NCBI GenBank assembly: GCA_012845835.1 | Contig: JABAKD010000023.1 | Coordinates: 9,527,840-9,591,839 of the forward strand | Reading direction: 5' to 3' | Source: Undaria pinnatifida | Lineage: Eukaryota > Sar > Phaeophyceae > Laminariales > Alariaceae | Length of the DNA stretch: 64,000 nucleotides | Shown: positions 53,661-63,234 of the stretch, piece by piece | Layout of the letters: every line of letters begins with the position of its first letter | How positions within the stretch are numbered: position 1 is the first letter of the stretch | Notes under the pieces: model-generated | Told to the model about the DNA's origin: nothing | What the model saw: the letters and a program-made list of their open reading frames with translations, nothing else | Databases searched by the model: none | Program-made: the position numbers and the translations under genes

Positions 53661-54600
53661 CCACCAGCGCTGGGTTGGCAGGCCAGCCGAAGGGTGCTTG
53701 TATGTTGCTACTACTAGCAGTGTAGAGTGTGTTGGTGTTCGTGTGTGTGTCCCAAAATGCACCCACGAAGTGGTTGTTTGCGTGCGAGGTTGTAGTTCGT
53801 CACGCCGTTTGATTTGAATCGCAGCCGTTTGAATTTTATGGTTTTGTAAGGACGAGGAGGGTTTTTTGGGAAGGGATTTTTTTGTCCGCAGCCCAGGGCA
53901 CAACGAAGTGAAATGTTTGTGTGTGTTGTGTTGTTTTTTTTTGTTGTCCCGCATCGTGATGTAGCAGGATCGAACAGCAGAGGCGCAAACGTTCAAGCGC
54001 ATGCACCACCAGCGCTGGGTTGGCAGGCCAGCCGAAGGGTGCTTGTATGCTACTACTAGCAGTGTAGAGTGTGTTGGTGTTCGTGTGTGTGTCCCAAAAT
54101 GCACCCACGAGGTGGTTGTTTGCGTGCGAGGGTGTAGTTCGTCACGCCGTTTGATTTGAATCGCAGCCGTTTGAATTTTATGGTTTTGCAAGGACGAGGA
54201 GGGTTTTTTGGGAAGGGATTTTTTTGTCCGCAGCCCAGGGCACAACGAAGTGAAATGTTTGTGTGTTGTGTTGTTTATTTTTTGTTGTCCCGCATCGTGA
54301 TGTAGCAGGATCGAACAGCAGAGGCGCAAACGTTCAAGCGCATGCACCACCAGCGCTGGGTTGGCAGGCCAGCCGAAGGGTGGTTGTATGCTACTACTAG
54401 CAGTGTAGAGTGTGTTGGTGTTCGTGTGTGTGTCCCAAAATGCACCACCAGCGCTGGATTGGCAGGCCAGCCGAAGGGTGCTTGTATGCTACTACTAGCA
54501 GTGTAGAGTGTGTTGGTGTTCGTGTGTGTGTCCCAAAATGCACCACCAGCACTGGGTTGGCAGGGCAGCCGAACGGTGCTTGGATGCTAGTAGCAGTGTC
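53661..54600. repeat. Tandem array: two units of about 343 bp and short units of 98 bp
   Basis: CCACCAGCGCTGGGTTGGCA or a near-identical form starts at 53661, 54006, 54347, 54445 and 54543. The first two intervals are 345 and 341 bp and the last two 98 bp. The short units equal the first 98 bp of the long unit. The long unit includes GTTTTGTAAGGACGAGG, GGGAAGGGATTTTTTTGTCC and GCAGGATCGAACAGCAGAGG. A minus-strand frame of 272 codons stays open across the long units because their length is near a multiple of three and they are almost identical. I regard it as a repeat artefact. Confidence 0.88.
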
Positions 54601-54650
54601 GGGGGGGGGCGACGCGCCCCCCCCCGAACCCCCCCCCCCGGGCCCGACAC
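54600..54650. repeat. G-run / C-run inverted pair
   Basis: A run of about 10 G is followed by CGACGCG and then runs of C. This makes a GC-only hairpin or quadruplex-capable site next to the tandem array. Confidence 0.8.
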
Positions 54651-54842
54651 AGTGTGCGTTGGAAGGACCCTCACCAGTGTGCGTTCGAAAAAGTACATGG
54701 AAAAACTATAGTATGTATTTTTAACAAGGGGGCCAGTCGCGCGAAGTCACCTCCACAGCGGCTGCAAATGTTGGTTCCTAAAATACCTCCTCTGCCGCAT
54801 CCTTGGCGTTCCGTTGACTTGGTGCGACAAAACAATACAACT

Positions 54843-55322
54843 CTAGGATTCAGCGAGATCTGATGGCGTGGGCTCAGACGGCGCCACAGGCTCGCTATCC
54901 GGCTGGCCCGGCCGGACGTACTTTCCGCCAAAGTAACCAAGCGCCAGAATGATCAGGAGAACACCGGCGATTAGAAATCCGATTGCCAGCCAGTTCACCC
55001 CCTCATCATCGGCAATGACTAACTTGCTGTCAGGAAACTCAAACGCTGCTGGGGCGTTGGTGGTTCCGTCCGGAGGTGTCGGTGCCGGCTCAATGACGCC
55101 GCCATCGTCGTCGACAATAACGATGACATCGTTGTCTTTCATGAAGTCCAGGACGGCAATTACCACGAGCACTGTTCCCGATAAGAAAGCGCCGACACAT
55201 TTCCTGTCGATTTGCTTGATGGCCCATTGCGTTGAGGCTTGGAGGACTGCGAGAATTATAGAGAGATCAACGGAGCAGCGACTCGTGGGCGTTGGATGTT
55301 CGCGACTCACTTCCTTGTGCAT
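54843..55322 (-). CDS. Putative two-membrane-segment acidic protein
   Basis: The minus-strand ATG opens an uninterrupted 159-codon frame. After a polar start (1-40) comes a first hydrophobic helix at 43-60 (VGAFLSGTVLVVIAVLDF), with FMKDND at its edge. An acidic, Pro/Thr-rich loop (61-108, with DDDGG and PAPTPPDGTT) precedes a second, stronger helix at 111-131 (WLAIGFLIAGVLLIILALGY). The tail is Pro/Ser/Glu-rich. Two helices predict an inside-outside-inside protein with a loop of about 50 residues. A decayed homologue at 51619-51745 preserves the second helix, and the 42540 ORF has a similar first-helix border. That supports a real, multicopy family. I recognise no named family. No intron is needed. 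An open segment of unknown function ends 61 bp upstream on the same strand. Confidence 0.6.
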   Translation of the reverse strand: MHKEVSREHPTPTSRCSVDLSIILAVLQASTQWAIKQIDRKCVGAFLSGTVLVVIAVLDFMKDNDVIVIVDDDGGVIEPAPTPPDGTTNAPAAFEFPDSKLVIADDEGVNWLAIGFLIAGVLLIILALGYFGGKYVRPGQPDSEPVAPSEPTPSDLAES

Positions 55323-55382
55323 GCAGTTATTGACCGCATGGGGTAGATGGGCAGTACCCAGTCGAGAGTCGGCTCTATCGGT

Positions 55383-55691
55383 TCAGCTAAAGTGCAGTAC
55401 AAACTCCTCTAACTTTCTGTTTTCGAGTAAGAAAATTGACCAGTCAGTTTTTCCCAAGGCAAGAGTTTTAGCGTAGGAAACGGCGTTCAAAATGTTAAGT
55501 GCTTCTCCATAAGAATCAAAAGTTTGAACTACGAAAAACTTGAACCGTCGACCGATAGTCAAAGGAGCAATAATACATGAGAGTGATGCCTCGTGTGGGA
55601 AACACCGCCGCTTTGGGCACACGCGTACGAGAGCGCGGCTGGGATGGGGACGATCAAGCGCATCTTGTTCGAGGGTCAGTGCGGTAGTAGT
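55383..55691 (-). CDS. Open coding-like segment, probable terminal exon, function unknown
   Basis: From the nearest upstream stop the frame stays open for about 100 codons and then ends in TAA. It has no ATG before or within its first part, so a start would have to come from an upstream exon. CTGCTGTAG just before the segment could serve as a splice acceptor. The reading has the mixed, amphipathic composition of real protein (RRFKFFVVQTFDSYG, KTDWSIFLLENRKLEEF) with no low complexity. It lies directly ahead of the membrane-protein ORF on the same strand. It could also be the 3' part of a decayed element. Confidence 0.35.
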   Translation of the reverse strand, partial: TTTALTLEQDALDRPHPSRALVRVCPKRRCFPHEASLSCIIAPLTIGRRFKFFVVQTFDSYGEALNILNAVSYAKTLALGKTDWSIFLLENRKLEEFVLHFS

Positions 55692-55699
55692 CTACAGCA

Positions 55700-57350
55700 G
55701 CATCCCTGCTGCAGCCCGGCATCGTTCAGGATGCATTAACTTTTCCCGGCAAACCATCAGCAGATAGATGAAGAGTTGTTCTATTTTGGTTGTCAGAACG
55801 GTGGCTACGACAACCGTGCGCTTGACATGGTCGTAGGCTACTCACTTCTAGAATTTTGTACTATACCCCGCAGCCGAATACCACACCCAACAACAGTACG
55901 CGACAGCACTTATTTATTTATTTTTCAATTAATTGACTTGTTTGTGTTCGGCGTGCGTATCCGTAGCAATATGCGGTGGTAGTCTTCTCCGGGTGGCAAG
56001 CGGTGTAGTCGGTTAATCAGGCGCGAGTAGGGAGACCTGCACGTACCAGTATGGGCTTGGCACATCGTGGCCCGACTCCCGACTTCACGTGTCACATTTT
56101 CATGGCGGAGGCATGAATTGCGTCACCTTCTATGATAGACTACATGCGTGTACCTCGTTTTGGTTTGTTTTGTGTTTTTCCCTGGGGTATTGTTCCACTT
56201 CTTCAGAGTTACCGGAGCCTGTCCTGTGACCACACACTCGATTTTGCGAGTTAATGTGAGAACACCAACATGAACGATCAGGCCGTTGGAGAATTTCTGG
56301 CTTTGAGTCAGTTTTAGAGGAAAACATGAATATGATAACCTCTATTGTACTGACCATACATAGTGTAGGACACATTCTGCCGTACATTGCAATTCCAGCC
56401 TCACCAGAAATATGTTATTTTTTAATAGTGTCGCGTAATGTATTGCAAAGCTCTGGTAAAGCTCCATCCAGCAGAAGTATGTCGGGGGAAAACGTGGTAC
56501 AAGTAATCCACCGTCGCGGTCGCTGTTACTCACTTTGGCCAAGCAGCGCTACTCACTTTGTGCTAGCCGACTGAGCCCCGCCAATGACCTTTGGTAGCAC
56601 AATTGCAAGGCGTCCAAGCACGTCATCCCGCCAGTCTCTCCGCAAGCTCACTCCCTTTCACCGTACAAGAGATGATGTCATGACATCGCGCGGATCTGTA
56701 TGTGAGAGCAAGTCAATCATTCGTCGTACTGCTGTACGCACATGGTCGGTCTGGCACAATACTTCCAACGACGTTTATAGCCATAACTTACTTCTTGCAA
56801 AACAACACTCCGGAGTTGTCCGGAGTATTCTTTTTGTTTTTTGAGATCCATACATGAAAATTAGTACGTTTTTTTGCGATGTGCATCCGGGTTCGTGAAT
56901 GCAGAGACAAAAGGAGGAATCGATTATGAGCACAATACTAACAATCCACACCAAATTCAAGTAGTTACGCAATGCATCAACAAAAAAATGTTGGAAGATC
57001 GGCCAAAATTCGCCATAGTATACGAGTATATATTTTTAGGTAAAATCACGAGCATAGTTTATTTTTTATTTTGCAGGCTAAGTCTCTGCGCGCATGGATC
57101 CGATTAAGAGTATGGCACACCTTACATCAAAATCTCTCACACACAAAATTCCCATCCAAACTGGCATGGAAACGCTTCAAGATGTATACTCGTTTGTGGT
57201 TATATCTCGGTCGAGAGTTGCCGATTTCGTGAGATCGCCCAAACAAAACCAGTGGCGAATGCCGATGTTAGCTGTCGAATTCCTTTGTGACACGTGCTGG
57301 GTGGACAAAGAACAACTACGTGAACTAACTGTTAATATATTTTAAAAAAA
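55700..57350. other. No supported gene; one possible exon
   Basis: At 57063-57075 TTTATTTTGCAG resembles a splice acceptor, followed within 20 bp by an ATG (57094) and an 83-codon frame. A second frame from the acceptor is open for about 50 codons. Neither has a recognisable domain, so I do not call a gene. A tRNA-like GGGGCTCAGTCGGCTAGCAC occurs on the minus strand near 56560-56580. Confidence 0.25.
56214..56264 (+). repeat. 51-bp conserved motif, copy 2 (partner at 30166-30216)
   Basis: GGAGCCTGTCCTGTGACCAC, then ACTCGATTTTGCGAGT and TAATGTGAGAACA. The four differences from copy 1 are all transversions, and the hairpin arms ACTCG/CGAGT are unchanged. Confidence 0.6.
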
Positions 57351-57351
57351 T

Positions 57352-57580
57352 AAAAAACACTCCAGCTGTGAGATCGAATATTTTGTCGAACCTTATCTTT
57401 GCAAGCTGTGTGTGATGTACTCCGATCGCGCGTATTGCGGGTTGTGTGTCCTCAAAGTTAAAGAATATAGGTGGGCGACCTCCCTTGCAACTACAGTGTA
57501 GCTATCAGGGTCAACAGGGTGACGTTAGGCAGTCCGTGCGCGGAAACTATTAAACCCGTTTCTGAGGGGGACGAAATAGA
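57352..57580 (-). repeat. Dispersed repeat R3, copy
   Basis: It starts at an A-rich stretch plus CACTCCAGCTGTGAGATCG and runs through GATCGCGCGTATTGCGGG, CTACAGTGTAGCTATCAGG and AACTATTAAACCCG to GGGGGACGAAATAGA, where it stops. Confidence 0.82.
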
Positions 57581-60500
57581 ACAAATTGTTATGTATGTTT
57601 TCCCCAAATATCTGGTGTAGTATTTAGTGCGGCGTTATTTACAGTAGTAGTTTTTACAGCAATGTGTACTAAATTCCGTGTCGCTCAACACGTTAATCTC
57701 CTCATCATGGTTCAATGCACCAGGCTCCATGTCCATTAATCCTTAAGATTAGGGTTTTCACTCATGAAACCCACCAAAAAAGGGCGACCGGTATACTACG
57801 CAGGCTGCAAAGGTTGGTACCGGCCCTAAATTTGTCAAAATCACAGCTGACGTTGTTAGAATAAAGATATAGACTACTCGTAGACTAGTCTAAAATGCAT
57901 TTCAAATACATATCGAAACAGGTTATTATTGTCTGCTCTCTAAGATAGGCGTTTTAACGGGGTGTCTTCGGTATTTCGAACGAACGTACTCCTCCCTGAA
58001 AAACGTGCGCACCTCTCGGTGTCAATGGGATTTTTGAAAGTTTGAGGTAGAAGGGCTTTACGTATTTCTGTACCAGTGCTGCAAGCAAGCGAAGAACGAA
58101 AATGACTGTTTTTGTCAATGAAAACGATTTATTGATGTCCCACGTTTTTCTGGAAATAAACATATACAAACGTTTTCCTGTGGAGACATAGGTCACAGAA
58201 TCGTCCTAGGTCTTACAGGCAAATCCAAAACAGTCAGCACACGCATACAGCTCCCCAGTTTGGAGGACCAACAATACATCCGCGGATACGGTTCCGGCTC
58301 GCCACACAGCAGTGGGGCATTCCCCTGTGATCCTTAAGTTCCTCACCGAAATTTCCGGGTGCGCTTGTTTGTTGTCGACGGTGTGTCGAAAAATTGCGCC
58401 TCGTTGGATTTGTGTGAGATATTCTGATCGCTGGCCCCACTTGGGGATCGCACCCTGCTGGGCACCGACTGGGTGACCCTCGTGTAAAATTGGCCTTCAA
58501 TGTACCCAGGTGGGGTTGGTAGCTAACGCGGCTCCTCCTACTATAAGTTATGCTTTCTCCACGGCGGCACCTTGCATCAGAAACAGAGAAACTTGGTTTT
58601 CAAGGAGTACCCAAAGAGCTTCGGTGTTGGTGGAGATTCGGGTGCTGGCTGTCTAGGTCCAAGTTTCTCCACAGACTGGAGCACGGGAATAGCCCAAGAC
58701 CAAGATGGAAAGGACAACGGCATACTGAACGCACGATCCCCGCTCGCCCGAACGACTTCCCCACCTCTGGAAACCCATCCACACATCTCAATATCTCAAT
58801 CCAGCAGTTCCGTGGGGTGCAGAACTCTCGAAGTGCACACCTACACCCAGTTTTACGTGCGCGGATTCGAAAACGTTACCCCATCAAGAACTCCCCATCC
58901 CATTTGACTGACGAACGGCTTTTTTAGCCGAACGCATCCCCTGTTGAAAATACAACGCTCCACGTGCGTGCCGCCGGCACACAGACTCCGGCAAATATGA
59001 AGGGGTTGATGGGGGTAAGGATGAAGGGCATGGGATATCTTTGTTCATCGGGGAGAGAGGTATGTGAGCGGGAGATCTCATTCTCAGTACGATAATACTA
59101 GTCGTGGTGGTAAACGCAACGCGAAGGGTTGGAAAGTCGACGGCACACATGCTCCAGGAACGGGGGGGGGGGGGGTGTCAAACAACAGGTCAATCCCGGG
59201 ACGCCATGCGAATCACAACTGGTACGTACGGGTCATGACGAGACATGCTCACACATACATATGAATCGTAGTCTATATCATCTTCAGAGATAATATTCTA
59301 CCCTACTATAGTAAACTGCAGTAGATCAAAATCGCGCAAAACACATCAATCTGGAATTGCTAATTGCATTTCTTTTCTTTCCCGAGAAAGGGTGTCTTGC
59401 TTGTAGAACCCGAAACTCCATAATGTTGGTGGGAAACGCTCGATCATTCAAGATAGATTCAAGAGGGTGGCCAAGATGTTCAAGGCAAACGGACCAGGCG
59501 CACTTCGCGTAGTCTAAAGGTCTACCTGAGTAGTGGATCGGCGGCGGTACCTTTTGAGTGCTTGCATGCATCCCTATTCAGTGAAAAACCGTGTTGATAT
59601 GACATAATGAATGTTGCCAGATGAGGGAGTAGCCTTTACAACACGTCCAGATTGTCATCTAGGATGTAGTACTCGTATGGAGGTCGTGGAATATTTTACA
59701 TGATGAGTTCAGTGTGGTCGTTTGTTTTTCGTTCTTCGTGGCTAGGGAGATGGTCTGTGCAGCCCAAGTCCCCAAGCCCTGCGCTGGAAACAATCTTCAA
59801 CCCGTGGTACTGATTGCGGCAAAAGGTCGTCGACGTGTTCCCGATACACCAGGGGTGAATTGCAATTTTCTAGGAAATATCTCCTCTCGTTATTTCCCTC
59901 GGTCTTTTCACGTTACACATAAATCGCACAAATAATAAATGCATACCTTGTAGTCTAGTATACTTGTACATACAGCAGCAGGAGCAAAATAGCCAGAAAC
60001 TCGTATGTATCCTGCCCGGCTCCTACATTGCAGAACTCATTATGATGTGTTCACCCTCTTCGACTTGCAACGCCCCCAGGATATTAAGTGAATCCCTTCC
60101 CGAGCGGCGCCCTCGTACCTGGTACGTCGTATCGCATGCGCTCTGCATGATTCTGTCTGTAACCACTTGATTATATATATGCAAAAAATGGACCCTCTGA
60201 GTTGTTGGGGCGGAAGGGCCGGCCACAACCCCTATCACTCGTTGGCAAATTTCACTTTTTTTCCGGTCTACCAGGCATTACGTTGGCAGTGCATTGCCAG
60301 CTCTCTACAAGTGGTATGCGTGACGCAGTGTGCCTCTGTCTCGAAGCGGCCAGATAGGGCTTGTATCACTTCTGGGACGCGGGATCAGCTCGGACGCTGG
60401 GTTCGCCGTTGGGAACGAGGAAAGATTCACAAAACAAGAGTCTTGGATAACAATTCGACGAAACAGTTATTCCCTACTTTTTTATGGCTACTGCTGTAAT

Positions 60501-61330
60501 GTGACTCCCTGGGCTGTATTACTGCGACGCAACACCTTCCCCCCCTCAGGACGACTGCTGCTGACATTACGGCAACGTTTAGGCACTTGCTTGTGGCCTG
60601 GCTGAGCTAGCGACCAGCATGTTTTTCATAACGCGTGCTTTATATCCAACAACAACCACCAGCAGCAGCATCACCACCACAACAAAAGCAGTACCAAATA
60701 GTCTAGCTTAGACTATGCATGCGGCATAACTCCAATGAGCACCCAACATTCCGGAGTTTTGTTCTGCGCTACAACCGATCTATTCAAAAAAGCGCATGGC
60801 TGCATCCTGCATCATTTCCTGATGCAACACCCGCCTTGCGCCCAGTACGGTGCAAATTGGCAGCCTCTCCATACACTTTTTCCGTACCTTGTGCCTGGTG
60901 CTGATGAACGTGGTGTGGTTCGCGGTGAAGGCGGACGACGAGAAGCGATGTTGAAAATGAGTAGGGTCGCACCGAGCCTGAGACTGCCTTATCTAGGTTG
61001 CAGTTCAAATCGGAAAAAAAGAATAACAAACCACAGAAATGCCGATACACATACTTGCGATAGCCAGCAAGTAACCGTGGATCTGTAGACTATCTATGTG
61101 CGGGGCCCGAGGCCCGAATTTCCGAATCTAAAATTTCCAGGTTGGTTTTTCCGCACACTACCTACGACATACCGTGGGCACCAGGTACCAGGTGCCCTGG
61201 AACGAGCTGGACATTTCCCAGGCATCTACGCTGATATATGGAACGCGTTTTGCACTACACGCAACAACAGCGTAGGACACGAAAGAAAGAAAAAAGTGGC
61301 AAGGAAGGCAGGCTGGTAATTATATTCAGG
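57580..61330. other. No supported gene
   Basis: The stretch includes a 14-base G-run at 59162-59175. At 58550-58910 two overlapping frames of over 110 codons are open, one containing GGDSGAG, but without the sequence around it that a serine or aspartic protease needs. At 61170-61195 an imperfect palindrome centred on GGTACC (GGGCACC...GGTGCCC arms) is visible. The remainder is unassigned. Confidence 0.3.
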
Positions 61331-61337
61331 GATACAA

Positions 61338-61505
61338 AGGCTCCGCATGGGTGCCGGCATACGCCGGCACCCATGCTTCGGGTAGGGCAGGGCAGCACTT
61401 CGAATTGTTCGATTCAATACTCTTGGTAGAGTAAAAAAAGTCACCACACACAATCATAGTCTGCGCGTACAGTATGTAAGGTAATGCCAGGAGTTTGATA
61501 GAGAC
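61338..61505 (+). ncRNA. Conserved hairpin element, copy 2
   Basis: A perfect 14-bp inverted repeat, GCATGGGTGCCGGC (61345-61358) and GCCGGCACCCATGC (61363-61376), has a 4-base loop. Flanks are shared with copy 1 at 28.6 kb: GGCTCC before, TTCGGGTAGGGCA and AGCACTTCGA after, and GTAATGCC near the end. Relative to copy 1 one stem pair is T-A instead of C-G and the loop is shorter. Between the hairpin and GTAATGCC the copies differ in length and sequence. Confidence 0.45.
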
Positions 61506-61814
61506 TACCTAGTAATAATCATTACAATGTACTACTATTAATAGCTACAAGTACCGTTTTTTCACTATTCCGATTCCGAGCTTCATTCATTCATCAAATT
61601 TCGATCGGATAAATCCGACCACACGCCGACTGACCTTTTAGTCTGGCGCGACGAAACGTGTCGAGTGCGCTTCTTATTATATTTTAACTCAATTAAGCAT
61701 TCGGAGCCAGTAAGGTGACCGACCATGTCCGCTGCGTGTCCTCTTCGTAGTCACCGACAGACGCGCACTGATCCAGTTTCGGAAATATACAATGCATGAT
61801 ATAATAACTACTGC

Positions 61815-62005
61815 CTAACTAACATCACCCTGTTGACCCTGATAGCTACACTGTTGTAGTTGCAAGGGGAGTCGCCGACCTATGTCCTTAATGAGGACAA
61901 ACAACCCGTAATACGCGCGATCGAAGTATCACACACAGCTTGCAAAGATGAGTTTCGATAAAATATTCGATCTCACAGCTGGAATGTATTTTAATTTTTA
62001 TAATC
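61815..62005 (+). repeat. Dispersed repeat R3, copy
   Basis: It starts at TAACTAACATCACCCTGTTG and keeps the full conserved end through GCTGGAATGTATTTTAATTTTTATAAT, with few changes. The CACTGTTGTAGTTG block has a 3-base expansion. Confidence 0.82.
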
Positions 62006-62389
62006 TTAGTATAGTCTAATCTTGATCCGATCCCCCCAGATCGACTGTCTGTGCGCTGTGTGATCGTGAAGAAACGTGCTGACGTTGTTCCAGGCGCGAA
62101 ACACGGTGGTATGACTGCCTTCGTCATTCAACTCCTCGAATGCTAATGCAATGCTGTTGCTTGTTGCTAGCCGTGTAGATCGCTCACTTATTGTAGATAC
62201 AATGCGCGACCACAACGCTTACGGTTTTGTCAGCAAAGTATTTCAGACTCGAGTTTTATCAGACGAAAATAAAAATATGTCCTGTTTTGTCTGATTGCGC
62301 ATTGGACAGGATTCATACACAAAGTAGGCGTCACCCGGGCACAATAGGGTCACATGCCGGGATCGGAATGCATCCTCACATGATGCATG

Positions 62390-63230
62390 ATACCTCTCCG
62401 CACGGTGTGTGAATCCCAACCCCGCCGGCCGACTGACTTCTTGATTGGCCATGGTTCGCCTGTTGAACCAGCTCCACCTCGCGGGAGGATATAGGGTCCC
62501 ATCCCTGGCCCACAGGTCGTTCCACATCTCCATAACTTCCATCACACCGGGGAAGCAAACGGAGCTTTCTCGGGTCGACACATCCCTGCACGGTGAGAAA
62601 ACCCCAATACGGTTGGGTAATCGCTGATCGGTTCGAGCTCCACAGCACTGTCCTAGGCGGACAGAGGCCCATCAATGGGGTGCATTGCCGTTGCACACGG
62701 CGAACATAGGGTCCCATCCCCGACTAATGAATCCCCCGAACCTCGACAGCTCCAAAAACGCGGGAACAATAATGATGACCTCCCGTGTCGACACCGCTCC
62801 GCACGACGTGGAACTCCAACCATATTCTCTAACCGCTGATTAGCTGGGGCTCGGTCATGAGGGCAACGCCACCATGGGAGGATATACAGTCCTGTGCCCG
62901 TTTCAAAAATACTGGCAAACCGGGGACAATATCCGATTTCTCCCGCGGGTCGACACAGCCCCGCACGATGGTTGCACAATAATCTATTATTCTCACTTGG
63001 CTTGCCGTTGGGTGGCTGTGCAGCTCGTAGAGCCAAGGACACCCGGTGAGGAAATAGACCAGCAAACGGGGGGTGGACGTTTCGACTCACCCGATGAGGA
63101 TAGGGCCCCGTCGCCATTCCAGAAATCCTTCCATACCCCATCAACGCCAACAAACTGGGGACGAAAACCGACTTTTGTCGGGTCGACACCACAGTCACAC
63201 CGCACGGCGTTGAAGCCTTAGCTAGCTGAG
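62390..63230. repeat. Degenerate long-period tandem repeat, about four units
   Basis: GGGTCGACAC or a variant followed by CCGCACGRYG recurs near 62570, 62785, 62946 and 63178. The companion block GAGGATATAGGGTCCC occurs near 62485, 62700 (as AACATAGGGTCCC), 62878 and 63093. Units are 160-230 bp and strongly diverged. The 181-codon minus-strand frame across them is likely incidental. Confidence 0.6.
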
Positions 63231-63234
63231 GTTC

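Noticed and set aside
53532-54350. 272-codon minus-strand open frame
   Set aside because: It is made of two near-identical copies of the tandem unit, so openness follows from repeat identity. The reading has no domain and begins without an ATG.
58572-58907. GGDSGAG string suggesting a serine or retroviral aspartic protease
   Set aside because: The trypsin motif needs GDSGGP, and an aspartic protease needs hydrophobic residues before D-S/T-G plus a later ILG-type block. Neither context is present.
62653-63198. 181-codon minus-strand frame
   Set aside because: It spans units of a degenerate tandem repeat, the opposite strand is also open there, and no domain is visible.
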